A DNA stretch of 64,000 nucleotides from an uncultured Saprospiraceae bacterium (GTDB taxonomy: Bacteria; Bacteroidota; Bacteroidia; Chitinophagales; Saprospiraceae), in contig CALIAU010000010.1 in the NCBI GenBank assembly GCA_938045585.1, positions 1-64,000 of the forward strand, read 5' to 3'. The translations under genes were made by a program, and so were the position numbers. Below the pieces are notes generated by a model. The model did no database searches, had not been told where the DNA came from, and saw nothing but the letters and a program-made list of their open reading frames with translations. This document shows, one piece after another, positions 19,080 through 28,402 of the stretch (position 1 is the first letter of the stretch; every line of letters begins with the position of its first letter).

Positions 19080-21269
19080 ATGAACTTGAATATTCTTAGA
19101 AAGTGCACTCTAAGCCTAGTTATTATCTGTCTCCTTAGAATTTCTGTCTTTGCAGGAGAGGGTATGTGGCTGCCTATATTTCTTAAAGCATTGAATGAGG
19201 CTGAGATGCAGTCCTTGGGGATGAAGATTACTGCAGAAGATATTTATTCTATCAATAATGGATCATTAAAAGATGCCATCGTACATTTTGGAGGATTCTG
19301 TACCTCAGAGCTTATCTCTGATGAGGGGCTTTTGTTAACCAACCATCATTGTGGTTATAGTGAAATCCAATCACACTCTAGCTTAGAAAAGAATTATTTA
19401 AGAGATGGATTTTGGGCAATGTCTAAATCCGAAGAACTTGCAAACCCAGGTTTGTTTGCCAAATTTATCGATCAGATAATAGATGTAACGGATGTTATAA
19501 CAGCAGGTGTAGAGAACGACATGACGGACAAGGAGAGGCAATCTATAATTGATAAGAACATGAATAGGTATGAGACCAGCTATAAGTTAGGTCCTTATCA
19601 AGAATTACAGGTAAGATCTTTTTATCATGGCAATCAATTTTTTGCCATCACGTCTACCACCTACCCTGATGTACGTTTAGTAGGTGCGCCGCCAGAATCT
19701 ATTGGAAAGTTTGGAGCGGATACAGATAACTGGGAATGGCCAAGACATACAGGAGACTTTGCTCTTTTTAGAATTTATGCAGGTCCCAATAACGAACCAG
19801 CGGAATATTCTGAGAATAATGTTCCTTACAAGCCTAAGCACTTTTTACCGATTTCTTTGGATGGAGTAGAAGAAGGAGACTTTACACTTGTCTTTGGGTT
19901 TCCGGGAAGAACCAATCAGTATCTACCTGCCGTAGCAGTAGAACAGTTAGTAGAAAAACAAAATCCATCGCGCATAGCTATCCGTGAAACTGCGCTGGGC
20001 ATACTCGATAAGTATATGCGTAAAGACGAGTCAGCTCGACTGCAGTATGCGTCTAAGTTTGCCCGTGTTGCAAATTATTGGAAAAAATGGATAGGGGAAA
20101 GCTCAGGACTGAAACGCACCAATGCTCTAGAGAAAAAGAGAGAAAATGAAGAACGCTTTAAGGCGGTACAGGCGAGGAAAATGATTACAAAAAAGAGTAA
20201 GGTCTTAGACGAATTTGATACCATGTACGCAGGCATCGAGGATTATACCATCGCAAGAGATTATTACAGCGAGATTACTTCTCGGAATGTAGAACTTTTA
20301 CGTGTTGCAGGTTTTGCAAATAATCTCATTAGCCGTTATGAGTCGCAGGGAGATGCGGGCTATAAGGCTTACGCACAGCGACTGAATGGTTTCTTTTCAG
20401 GTTTTTATAAAAACTACAGAGCAGATATTGATCAAGAAGTTTTTGCAGCATTGAGCGAAATGTATGTAGAAAACTTAGATCCAAAATTTATTCCGCAGTC
20501 CTTACAAAAGAAAAACACGACGATGATGGGTAAAAGCTATGCAGATCTAAGTAAAGAGATGTATAGTAACACAATTCTAACAGACGAAAAAATGATGATG
20601 AGTTTGTTGTCGGGAGACCCAGCTAGCTCTGTTGCAAAATTTAAGGAAGATAAATTTGTTCAAATGGCAGGAGAATGGAGAGCGCATTACGATAAGATAA
20701 TTTCTGCTCCTTACAATGCCTACAAAACTCAAATTGATTCTTTGCAACGCGTATATATGCAAGCGCAGATGGATGCCTTTCCAGATGAACGTTTCTACCC
20801 GGATGCCAATAGCACGATGCGGGTTACCTATGGACAGGTGGAAGGCTATTTCCCTAAGGATGGTGTGTGCTATACGCCAGTTACTCACTTAGACGGCGTC
20901 ATTGCTAAATACAAGCCAGGCGATTATGAATTTGATGTGTCAGCTAAACTCCTAGATCTCTACGAAAAAAAGGACTACGGACAATACGCTGCAAGCAACG
21001 GAAAAATTCCAGTTTGCTTCTTAGGCTCTAATCATACTACAGGGGGTAATTCGGGTAGCCCAGCAATAGATGCACATGGAAATCTGATCGGATTAAATTT
21101 TGATAGAGTATGGGAAGGTACCATGAGTGATATTAATTATGATCGTAGTATTTGCAGAAACATAATGGTAGATGCGCGATACATTTTATTTATCGTAGAT
21201 AAGTATGCAGGTGCAACGCATCTCATAGAAGAGATGAAGCTGGTACATCCAAAGAAAATGAAGGGCTAG
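19080..21269 (+). CDS. S46 family dipeptidyl-peptidase, DPP11-like
   Basis: Exported serine exopeptidase that removes dipeptides from peptide N termini, used by asaccharolytic Bacteroidota to feed on protein. ATG 19080 gives 729 residues beginning with a signal peptide (ends SVFAGEG). The chymotrypsin-like residues are visible: catalytic His90 in LLLTNHHCGY, an Asp region near DNWEWPRHTGDF, and catalytic Ser658 in TGGNSGSPAID. Arg676 in LNFDRVWEG lies exactly 18 residues after the serine, the position that is Arg in DPP11 (acidic P1 residues) and Gly in DPP7 (hydrophobic P1). An Asp/Glu preference is therefore likely (inference). A coiled-coil gene follows after 3 bases. Confidence 0.93.
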   Translation: MNLNILRKCTLSLVIICLLRISVFAGEGMWLPIFLKALNEAEMQSLGMKITAEDIYSINNGSLKDAIVHFGGFCTSELISDEGLLLTNHHCGYSEIQSHSSLEKNYLRDGFWAMSKSEELANPGLFAKFIDQIIDVTDVITAGVENDMTDKERQSIIDKNMNRYETSYKLGPYQELQVRSFYHGNQFFAITSTTYPDVRLVGAPPESIGKFGADTDNWEWPRHTGDFALFRIYAGPNNEPAEYSENNVPYKPKHFLPISLDGVEEGDFTLVFGFPGRTNQYLPAVAVEQLVEKQNPSRIAIRETALGILDKYMRKDESARLQYASKFARVANYWKKWIGESSGLKRTNALEKKRENEERFKAVQARKMITKKSKVLDEFDTMYAGIEDYTIARDYYSEITSRNVELLRVAGFANNLISRYESQGDAGYKAYAQRLNGFFSGFYKNYRADIDQEVFAALSEMYVENLDPKFIPQSLQKKNTTMMGKSYADLSKEMYSNTILTDEKMMMSLLSGDPASSVAKFKEDKFVQMAGEWRAHYDKIISAPYNAYKTQIDSLQRVYMQAQMDAFPDERFYPDANSTMRVTYGQVEGYFPKDGVCYTPVTHLDGVIAKYKPGDYEFDVSAKLLDLYEKKDYGQYAASNGKIPVCFLGSNHTTGGNSGSPAIDAHGNLIGLNFDRVWEGTMSDINYDRSICRNIMVDARYILFIVDKYAGATHLIEEMKLVHPKKMKG

Positions 21270-21272
21270 GCT

Positions 21273-22217
21273 TTGAAACATCTAGAGCGATTAGAAGAAA
21301 TAGATAGAAAAATTGCGCAAGCAAGAGAGTCCTCAGATATAAAAGATGAATTGCAGTCCCATTTAGAAGATGTAGAGCAAAGGAGAGTAGAGCTAAATGA
21401 AAAGATAAACAGATTGTTTGCCTATGTAGATGCGGGTAAGGCCAAGTTTGAAAATTTAGAATCGAATTCGGTTGTGTCACTTTTTTACAAGGTCTTAGGC
21501 ATGCAAGAGGCTCTTGTGGAAGAAGAGCATCAAAACTTTGTGCAGTCTGCCCTAGAGTATAATGCTGCCTTAGATCAATTACATCTCTTAGATTTTGAAA
21601 TTAAAATTGTGCGGCGTAAGCTGCACGATATTTCCAAGATGCAGATGAATGTAGATGCTCTATTAGAAGAAAAGCAAAAAATTATAAATGTCCATGATGC
21701 CGCCACGGCAAGGAAAATAGGGAGCTATGATAATTTGATATACTCTGCTCGTAAAAAAGAACGCGATGGATTAAAACTCATAGCTGAGTTGGATAAGATA
21801 TTAAAAGATTTACGTTTCATTTATGATATAGTGAACAAGACGGGAGATTGGATGTCTGAGAATAGGGGAGCAAGAAACTATCTTCCTTTTTGGTACAATA
21901 AACAAATCAAATTAGCCTCTAGGGCTTCCAGTAGGGTACAGAATAATTTAGACGAGATAGGTAAGCATATTTTAAAGTTTGACTCTGAGATACAGCTAAA
22001 GAAAATGTATGTCAAGGATTATTTGGATCGTTTGTTTGATCAACTTATCAAGGACTGGGTAGCTAACTATTATTTTAAGTCAACGGAGAAAAATATAAAA
22101 GATACGATTGCAGTATTAGAATCGCTCAAAATCGGAATTGAAGAAAAGCTCGCTTTTCTCAAAGAGGATGTTGAGCTATTGATAAAGGAGAAAAGGGAAT
22201 TTCTTTTAAAGCTATAA
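21273..22217 (+). CDS. unknown coiled-coil protein coupled to the S46 peptidase gene
   Basis: 314 residues from a TTG start three bases after the peptidase stop. No ATG lies near the 5' end: the first in-frame Met codons are more than 100 codons in, after strongly coding-like sequence. The protein is almost entirely charged amphipathic helix (ERLEEIDRKIAQAR, EEHQNFVQSALEYNAALDQL, KIGIEEKLAFLKEDVELLIK), without a signal peptide or membrane segment, so a long cytoplasmic coiled coil. I recognise no family. Tight coupling suggests cotranscription with the peptidase, though an export substrate and a cytoplasmic coiled coil have no obvious joint role. A strong terminator ends the unit. Confidence 0.75.
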   Translation: MKHLERLEEIDRKIAQARESSDIKDELQSHLEDVEQRRVELNEKINRLFAYVDAGKAKFENLESNSVVSLFYKVLGMQEALVEEEHQNFVQSALEYNAALDQLHLLDFEIKIVRRKLHDISKMQMNVDALLEEKQKIINVHDAATARKIGSYDNLIYSARKKERDGLKLIAELDKILKDLRFIYDIVNKTGDWMSENRGARNYLPFWYNKQIKLASRASSRVQNNLDEIGKHILKFDSEIQLKKMYVKDYLDRLFDQLIKDWVANYYFKSTEKNIKDTIAVLESLKIGIEEKLAFLKEDVELLIKEKREFLLKL

Positions 22218-22221
22218 AGGC

Positions 22222-22266
22222 AGCAATAAAAAAAGGGGCTAGATACTAGCCCCTTTTTTTATTGCT
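22222..22266. terminator. bidirectional intrinsic terminator
   Basis: A 21-bp perfect stem with a 3-base loop (ata): caat, an A run and ggggctag pair with ctagcccc, a T run and attg. The A and T runs make it a U-tailed terminator on both strands. It lies between the convergent genes ending at 22217 and 22279. Confidence 0.93.
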
Positions 22267-22278
22267 TGTCAGAGAAAA

Positions 22279-23286
22279 TTATTTAATAAATACCTTCTCA
22301 CTGAATCGGCTTCCTTCATACTGTATTTCTACCAAATACATCTGCGTGTTGTTTGCAGCGATTGGGAGAATAGCTGATCCATTTTCAGTACTAGTGAATA
22401 CTTTCTTGCCATTAAGATCATATACAGTTACGCCATAGGGATTTCCGTTGTCTGTCTTTATGTTAATCTGATTGTTAATAGCGCTGATATTAAATTTAGC
22501 TCTCAATTCAGTATCAGAGATAGAAGAGGTAAGCGGACTTGCTTGATCAACTCCAAGGTTAAACATACGGTACTGATCATTTACATTGAGGTTCCAAACG
22601 ATAGCAACCACAGACCAGTCTTCTAAGTCCTCACCTTGACCCAAAGGAAGACTATGCGTAAATGACTCTTCGTATCTAAATCCTGCTGATGGATCATTTA
22701 CGATGTTTGGTCCAAAAGAAGTAGATGTCAAAGCCTCACGTAATACGTTCGGGTGATTTGCATCGTTTCCAATACTCGCTTGGAATCCCACAACATTATC
22801 TTCCACTAGGTATACGCCTAGGTAATACTCACCAGTTACATCAGTTACAAATTCAACGTCAACCTCTACCTGTAATTGATTGCCTGCGTGTTGTGCATCT
22901 ACATTTACTGCAACTGAAGATCCTAAGCTACTTAGAAGATCAACAACCTCCACAACCTCAGTTACTTTTGAAGGATAATTATTAGCCAAGACTCCTTGGT
23001 CATCATCATTCACAAAGAATACAGGCTGACTAAATGTTTGTAAATTGTCTTTTAAATCCTCAGCAGTTTGATTAAATAAACCACCTGAATAGTGTAAGGT
23101 CCATGCAAAGGCATTTTTACCTTCTAATTCTTCCATAGTCTGCTCCATCATCTCCCATCCCCATGTTCCACATCGTGGACACCAGTCGGCAGTTACTTTA
23201 GTGAATAAAGACCATTGAGTTGCTGATTGCGCACCCATGCTAAGTGCTGCAAAACAGAAAAGTGCGCTAAAAATAAATTTGTTCAT
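22279..23286 (-). CDS. Omp28-related secreted protein with thioredoxin-like CxxC and T9SS sorting domain
   Basis: 335 residues. Signal peptide 1-19 (ends LSMGAQS), then a thioredoxin-like fold with the WCPRCGTWGWEMM motif near residue 36, typical of Omp28-related proteins of Bacteroidota. The middle (about 120-250) is beta-rich and includes a V-E-DNVVGFQASIGND segment. The C terminus from about 265 is a T9SS type A sorting domain (YGVTVYDLNGKKVFTS, ending SEKVFIK). A redox or disulfide role outside the cell is suggested by the CxxC pair; substrate unknown. It begins 11 bases downstream of the M28 lipoprotein gene, so both are probably in one transcript. Confidence 0.88.
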   Translation of the reverse strand: MNKFIFSALFCFAALSMGAQSATQWSLFTKVTADWCPRCGTWGWEMMEQTMEELEGKNAFAWTLHYSGGLFNQTAEDLKDNLQTFSQPVFFVNDDDQGVLANNYPSKVTEVVEVVDLLSSLGSSVAVNVDAQHAGNQLQVEVDVEFVTDVTGEYYLGVYLVEDNVVGFQASIGNDANHPNVLREALTSTSFGPNIVNDPSAGFRYEESFTHSLPLGQGEDLEDWSVVAIVWNLNVNDQYRMFNLGVDQASPLTSSISDTELRAKFNISAINNQINIKTDNGNPYGVTVYDLNGKKVFTSTENGSAILPIAANNTQMYLVEIQYEGSRFSEKVFIK

Positions 23287-23297
23287 TCTTAAAATTT

Positions 23298-24278
23298 TTA
23301 TTGAATACTATTATCTGATTCCTTGTATAAAGTAGCAAGTACAACCTGCCCTACAACACGGAGTGAGTTTTTGTCTATTACGTTAATATTATCGTCGTGG
23401 GTATGCCAATGCGATCCAAATCCATGCTCAGAACCCTTGACTTGGTTGATGATATCTACCATTGGGATGCCAGCAATTACATTAACGAAGTAATGATCAT
23501 CTGTCAGGTTGCCTCCGAGTTCGTCTACAAATTTATCGGAATATCCCATGTTTTTAGCCAAATTCCAGATTTTTTCTTGCACTTTCGGTGCATAACGTCG
23601 TGAAACCTGATCTTTTGCAAATCTTGGGTTTTTCGAGCCAACCATATCGAGCAAAATTCCATACTCAGGCTTATAATTCTCTGGATAGAGGTTTTTTGAC
23701 CAATATTGAGAGCCCAAACACCACGATTCTCGCTCATTTGATTCGCGTTCACCCTGATCCTCTACATCAAATAAGACCACATCTACACCTAAATCTATAG
23801 GGTTTGCCTGTATCGTTTTGGCGATTTGCATTATGACACCAACACCACTTGCTCCATCATCAGCTCCATCAATGGCCTGCCCCTGCTTACTTGGGTCCTT
23901 ATCTTCTTCACCCACTCTTCTGGAATCCCAGTGTGCTGATAAGAAAATACGGCGAGGATTATCTGGATTAAATTGTGCAATGATATTATGCCCTGGCATC
24001 TTATCCCCAGTATACAGGGTGCCAGTAAAATCTTGGCTGTGGACCTTCGCTCCCATAGACTCAAATTCTGAGATCATCCAATCTTTACATTGACTATGCG
24101 CATCTGTACCTGGTACTCTGGGGCCAAAAGCACATTGTTTCTCCACATAAGCGAATGCCGCCTCTTTATCAAAGGCAGGAATTTTCACTCTTGGCTTTGA
24201 GGGTGCTGTCTTTGTTGCATCTGACTTACATCCTATAAGGAGAGCAACAATCATTAGACAGGCAATTACATTTTTCAT
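23298..24278 (-). CDS. M28-family lipoprotein, glutaminyl-peptide cyclotransferase-like
   Basis: 326 residues with a lipoprotein signal (LLIGCKSD). The zinc-dependent M28 core is visible: HWDSRRVG (His ligand), DGADDGASGVGV (bridging Asp), DVEDQGE (Glu), LLDMVGSKNPRF (Asp) and GSHWHTHDDNINVI (last His). The LLDMVGSKNPRF and DDHYF/WHTHDDN motifs resemble bacterial and animal glutaminyl cyclases more than M28 aminopeptidases, so N-terminal pyroglutamate formation on exported proteins is plausible; many T9SS cargo proteins start with Gln after signal cleavage. Aminopeptidase activity is the alternative. It sits between cysS and the Omp28-like gene, 11 bases apart on each side. Confidence 0.88.
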   Translation of the reverse strand: MKNVIACLMIVALLIGCKSDATKTAPSKPRVKIPAFDKEAAFAYVEKQCAFGPRVPGTDAHSQCKDWMISEFESMGAKVHSQDFTGTLYTGDKMPGHNIIAQFNPDNPRRIFLSAHWDSRRVGEEDKDPSKQGQAIDGADDGASGVGVIMQIAKTIQANPIDLGVDVVLFDVEDQGERESNERESWCLGSQYWSKNLYPENYKPEYGILLDMVGSKNPRFAKDQVSRRYAPKVQEKIWNLAKNMGYSDKFVDELGGNLTDDHYFVNVIAGIPMVDIINQVKGSEHGFGSHWHTHDDNINVIDKNSLRVVGQVVLATLYKESDNSIQ

Positions 24279-24289
24279 GATATATATAT

Positions 24290-25774
24290 TTATTTAAAGC
24301 TCCAGCTGGAGCCATCACTACCATCTTTTACTACAATCTCTAAAGCATTCAAACTGTCTCTTATTTTATCCGAAGTATCCCAATCCTTTTTCTCCCGTGC
24401 AGACTGTCTTAATTCAAGAATAAGCTGCATAAGACCATCACTCACATCATTGGAGCCAGCACCTCCTTCAGTCGTCAGGCCAAGCACCTGATCAATAAAT
24501 TCAGGCATCTGTGTTTTAAGCAAGTCCATGGTTTCCTTAGATACCATATTAATGTCTAAGCTTCCCTGCTTGTAACTATTGATTTTTGTTACGAGATCAA
24601 ACAAACGAGAGATTGCTTTAGGTGTATTGAAATCATCATCCATATCTGCAAGCATTGCATCTAGGTTCATGATGATATCCGCATCTTCAGAATTCCCATT
24701 CCCACTTGTGCTCAAGCCTTCCAAAATCTTCTGCGCCTCTAGAATTCTTTTAAATCCTTTTTCTGCAGCTTGTAAGGCTTCATCCGTAAGATCCATGGTA
24801 GAGCTGTAATGCGATTGCAGCATAAAGAAACGAACAACCATTGGACTATAGCCTTTGGACACATGTGGACTATTACCTGTGAATAATTCTTCTGGACTAA
24901 TCGTATTCCCATCACTCTTTGACATTTTCTTTCCATTCATCAGTAGCATGTTTGTATGCAACCAATAATTAGAAGGTGTACAATCGCAGGCGCCTACATT
25001 TTGTGCAATTTCGTTTTCATGATGCGGAAACTTTAAATCATTGCCACCGCCATGTATGTCAAATTTCTGTCCCAGATACTTAGTACTCATGACAGAACAC
25101 TCAAGGTGCCATCCCGGAAAGCCAACAGACCAGGGAGAATTCCATTTCATAAGGTGATCATCAGCTGCTTTCATCCATATTGCAAAATCCGACGGATGAT
25201 TCTTTTCACTCTGGTTTTTGAGATTGTCTCGGGTTTCAGTTAGTAGATCATCAATAATACGACCTGATAATTTGCCATAGACTTTTTTCTCCTCAGCAAA
25301 TTTGATAGTATCAAAATATACAGAACCGTTTTTGACATAGGCATAGCCATTGTCTAGTATCTGTTGCACCATTTCTATTTGCTCTGGAATATGTCCTGTA
25401 GCTCTTGGCTCTATGCTAGGCTTTTTTGTGTTGAATATATCCATGATAGCATGGAAACCATTGGAGTATTTTTGTACCACCTCCATAGGTTCTAATTTAT
25501 CCAGACGTGCCCCCTTAGAAATTCTATCCTCACCATCATCGAGTAAGTGCCCTACATCCGTAATGTTCCGTACATAGCGCACCTTGTAACCCTTATATAA
25601 AAGGTATCTATAGATAGTGTCAAAACCAACAAAGGTTCTACAATTACCAAGATGTACATCACTATAGACGGTAGGCCCACAGACGTACATGCCTACAAAA
25701 CCTGCATTGATTGGAACAAATTCTTCCTTTTTTCTCGTCAAACTATTTTGAACAAATAGAGTCTTTCCTTTCAT
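24290..25774 (-). CDS. cysS: cysteinyl-tRNA synthetase
   Basis: Class I synthetase charging tRNA-Cys; 494 residues from ATG 25774. A TTG at 25801 would overlap the upstream stop and add nine residues without family support; the family normally starts just before the LTRKKEEF segment. Visible: CGPTVYSDVHLGNCRTF (zinc Cys and a HLGN version of HIGH), WHLECSVMS and HGGGNDLKFPHHENE (zinc ligands and active site), and KKMSKSDGN (KMSKS). The C-terminal helical domain is complete. It follows the endonuclease/exonuclease/phosphatase gene by 23 bases and is probably part of the leftward mutL run. Confidence 0.97.
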   Translation of the reverse strand: MKGKTLFVQNSLTRKKEEFVPINAGFVGMYVCGPTVYSDVHLGNCRTFVGFDTIYRYLLYKGYKVRYVRNITDVGHLLDDGEDRISKGARLDKLEPMEVVQKYSNGFHAIMDIFNTKKPSIEPRATGHIPEQIEMVQQILDNGYAYVKNGSVYFDTIKFAEEKKVYGKLSGRIIDDLLTETRDNLKNQSEKNHPSDFAIWMKAADDHLMKWNSPWSVGFPGWHLECSVMSTKYLGQKFDIHGGGNDLKFPHHENEIAQNVGACDCTPSNYWLHTNMLLMNGKKMSKSDGNTISPEELFTGNSPHVSKGYSPMVVRFFMLQSHYSSTMDLTDEALQAAEKGFKRILEAQKILEGLSTSGNGNSEDADIIMNLDAMLADMDDDFNTPKAISRLFDLVTKINSYKQGSLDINMVSKETMDLLKTQMPEFIDQVLGLTTEGGAGSNDVSDGLMQLILELRQSAREKKDWDTSDKIRDSLNALEIVVKDGSDGSSWSFK

Positions 25775-25797
25775 AGCGCAAAAATAGTGGCATTTTC

Positions 25798-26841
25798 TCA
25801 ATTTGCTATTCCTAGCGTACTTATTATAGGGTAGTGATCAGAATATTTTTTTCGTACAACTCGGTGGTCTAATGCCTTCAGAGAGGGGTCAATGAATGTA
25901 AAATCTATACGCAGCATAGGTATGGGGCCTGCGTAGCTATAGCCAAGTCCACTAGCAGACTCTACAAAGGCATCTTTTAGATCCTTGGTTAACTGATTGT
26001 ATATGTAGGATTCTGGGGTATCATTAAAATCTCCCGAAAGAATCACAGGATGGGGGCTCTTTTCAAGATGAGAACGGATTTTTCGAATTTCATCTACCCG
26101 TTCTTTCGATGCAAAATTATAGCTTGATAGTATATATTTTACGTTTGACCAAGCCTCCTTATCCTCCAGTCCGTTTTGCTCTAGAATTTTGTCTGTATGA
26201 TTTGATATTTTGTTAGAATGTAAATGAACGCAATAGACGCGTATTGTTTGTTTCGGATGCTTGATATCCACCCAAGAACAGGTATTGTACTTAAGTTTTA
26301 ATGGAATTTCTCCAGAGTCTAGAATTGGATACCTAGAATAGATTAAGTCAATGAGACCATCTTTTGAGTTGGTATAATAACTCGGTAAATATTTCTTGAA
26401 GAAATCTTTGGGGAATGCATTTGCCTCTTGCAGACAAAGAATATCTAAAGACGCAACATCAATATCATTTAAAAATTCTTCTTGTAATTTTTTTTGCTTC
26501 GCTTGGTTTTTATCGTGTATGAATTTACCTAGGTTCATATTCATACTCATTAATTGAATGCTGGCATCTTGCTTGCTAAGATTATCCGCAGTTTTTGTTC
26601 CTACATGCCGCTGAATGTGATTGATGCCTAAGAGTAAAACAAAAATGGATATAGTAATATATTTAGGATTGACAATTAGCCAGAACAAAATGAAAAATAT
26701 ATTCAGACCAAATAGGAGAGGATAGAATATGCCAAATATGCCAAAAAAAGAAATACTCTCTGGATTCACATAGCCAGCGAGATATGCAAACAATGTTGCC
26801 ACAGCAATAAGACCATTAATAAATACAATTAATTTTTGCAC
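25798..26841 (-). CDS. membrane-anchored endonuclease/exonuclease/phosphatase family protein
   Basis: 347 residues, GTG start overlapping the upstream rhomboid stop by one base. Two or three hydrophobic helices (residues 1-75) precede an EEP domain with LQEANAFP (metal-binding Glu), LSGDFNDTPES, RIDFTFID and SDHYPIIS (catalytic Asp/His). Such membrane-tethered EEP proteins are common in Bacteroidota beside rhomboid and mutL genes; the substrate (nucleic acid or phospholipid head group) is unknown. Confidence 0.9.
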   Translation of the reverse strand: MQKLIVFINGLIAVATLFAYLAGYVNPESISFFGIFGIFYPLLFGLNIFFILFWLIVNPKYITISIFVLLLGINHIQRHVGTKTADNLSKQDASIQLMSMNMNLGKFIHDKNQAKQKKLQEEFLNDIDVASLDILCLQEANAFPKDFFKKYLPSYYTNSKDGLIDLIYSRYPILDSGEIPLKLKYNTCSWVDIKHPKQTIRVYCVHLHSNKISNHTDKILEQNGLEDKEAWSNVKYILSSYNFASKERVDEIRKIRSHLEKSPHPVILSGDFNDTPESYIYNQLTKDLKDAFVESASGLGYSYAGPIPMLRIDFTFIDPSLKALDHRVVRKKYSDHYPIISTLGIAN

Positions 26842-27746
26842 TAATTTCCTTTACCAGCTTTATTTAGAAATTCTCTTTCTTCTGAAGTAAGACTATCTAT
26901 TCCTTGCTTATTTATTTTATCAAGAATCTGATCAATTTTGCTTTGCGGATTTTCCTCAGGCGGCTGCTTGGCTATTGGCTTTTCTTTCTCCTTGTGGTAG
27001 ACTAGAGTAAGCGGGGACTTTTTTCGTTTAGGATTTATAGGCTTTTCTTTCTTACCGTGAAATAGGTTTTGCAGGGGCTCGGTGATGTCTGAACCTGATC
27101 GTAGATTAAGTACGTAAATAATACCAAAGGCTACACCTCCTAAGTGTGCAAAGGCGCCACCCGAATTAGAAGCAGAGGTACCTATCAAATCTAAGAAGAG
27201 GAGAAAAAATGCAATGTATTTTATTTTAACAGCCCCAATAAAAGGAAGATGCATATTATAATCAGGTGAGAGATAGGTGGCCGTAAATAGAAATCCCATT
27301 ACTGCTGCTGAGGCGCCTTTTAGATTGGAGTGACCTCCTGAACCAATTGGTAATAAATTATCCGCAAACAAATAGAAGAGGATTCCCATCAGACCTGACA
27401 GAATATATATCGGAAGAATACGTCGATCACCTATAAGATCGCCCACGATGCGACCAAACCAATGTAGGAGTAACATATTGAATAGAATATGCATAAAGCC
27501 TACATGTAAAAACATATAGGTAATAATAGTCCAAGGCTTGCGTATGAGTTCGGATAAATCAGAGGGTACGGCCAGATAATCCAGCAAAGGGTGTGCATCT
27601 ATAGGGGCACCGGGATTAATATGACCAGTAAAAGCTATTATTAGGCGAACAACAACAAAAATGGCCACATTTATAATAATGAGCCTTGTCAACATGTTGC
27701 CCATGTTGAACGAATTTTTTATGTCTTCAAGAATAGATCTAAACAT
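26841..27746 (-). CDS. rhomboid family intramembrane serine protease (first of two)
   Basis: 301 residues. About six transmembrane helices, the HVGFMHILFNMLLLHWFG motif in TM2, GASAAVMGF for the catalytic Ser and AHLGGVAFG for the catalytic His. The GASAA motif is a variant of GxSG, with Ala in the last position. A basic, lysine-rich cytoplasmic tail with a short helix follows (about 225-301). Rhomboids cleave membrane protein stems or act in quality control; substrate unknown. It lies 35 bases after the second rhomboid gene and overlaps the EEP gene by one base. Confidence 0.92.
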   Translation of the reverse strand: MFRSILEDIKNSFNMGNMLTRLIIINVAIFVVVRLIIAFTGHINPGAPIDAHPLLDYLAVPSDLSELIRKPWTIITYMFLHVGFMHILFNMLLLHWFGRIVGDLIGDRRILPIYILSGLMGILFYLFADNLLPIGSGGHSNLKGASAAVMGFLFTATYLSPDYNMHLPFIGAVKIKYIAFFLLFLDLIGTSASNSGGAFAHLGGVAFGIIYVLNLRSGSDITEPLQNLFHGKKEKPINPKRKKSPLTLVYHKEKEKPIAKQPPEENPQSKIDQILDKINKQGIDSLTSEEREFLNKAGKGN

Positions 27747-27781
27747 ATATACTTCTTAACGCAAAATTGAGTAGAATAGAT

Positions 27782-28393
27782 TCAAATCTCGCGTTTTTTT
27801 ATCCAATAGTAAACTAATGCTGCTCCAACCAAGGCTCCAATTATATGGGCTAGATGTCCTATGTTTTTACCAAAACCAGTAAATAAGCCTATTCCAATTA
27901 AAACTATGGCAATATATTTCCCCTTTAAAGGTATGGGTGGAATCAATAACATAATCTCTCTCTCCGAGTAAAGTAATCCAAAAGCAGCAACAATACCAAA
28001 AATTGCACCCGATGCACCTAAGTGGTATGTACTCATCAGTCTACTCAATTCCACAAACTCCATCGCGTAGCCCAAGTAACTCACTCCAATCTCTATAAAG
28101 GTCCCTATAATTCCTGCAGTAAGATAGACAAATAGAAAGCGCTTTGCTCCCAAGGCATCTTCCACCATTGGACCTAAAAAAAATAAGGTGATCATATTGA
28201 ACATTAAATGATCTAGGTCATAGTGGATAAAAATATGCGTAATCAACTGGTAGGGGGAAAAGTGCGGACTGGGAGGATAGATCAAGGCCATCTCTGGTAA
28301 ATGAATTCCAGCAGAACGTAATCCTTCTACTAATATGAAGAAGACGATGTTAGAAAGAATAAGATGTTTTACTACCTCTGTAATCCGAAACAT
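27782..28393 (-). CDS. rhomboid family intramembrane serine protease (second, compact)
   Basis: 203 residues forming a minimal six-helix rhomboid without tail. HYDLDHLMFNMITLFFLG in TM2, canonical GASGAIFG with the nucleophile Ser, and HLAHIIGALVG with the catalytic His. It starts nine bases after the mutL stop. The canonical GxSG distinguishes it from its neighbour, so the two probably diverged in specificity. Confidence 0.93.
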   Translation of the reverse strand: MFRITEVVKHLILSNIVFFILVEGLRSAGIHLPEMALIYPPSPHFSPYQLITHIFIHYDLDHLMFNMITLFFLGPMVEDALGAKRFLFVYLTAGIIGTFIEIGVSYLGYAMEFVELSRLMSTYHLGASGAIFGIVAAFGLLYSEREIMLLIPPIPLKGKYIAIVLIGIGLFTGFGKNIGHLAHIIGALVGAALVYYWIKKREI

Positions 28394-28402
28394 GCGACTT
28401 AA

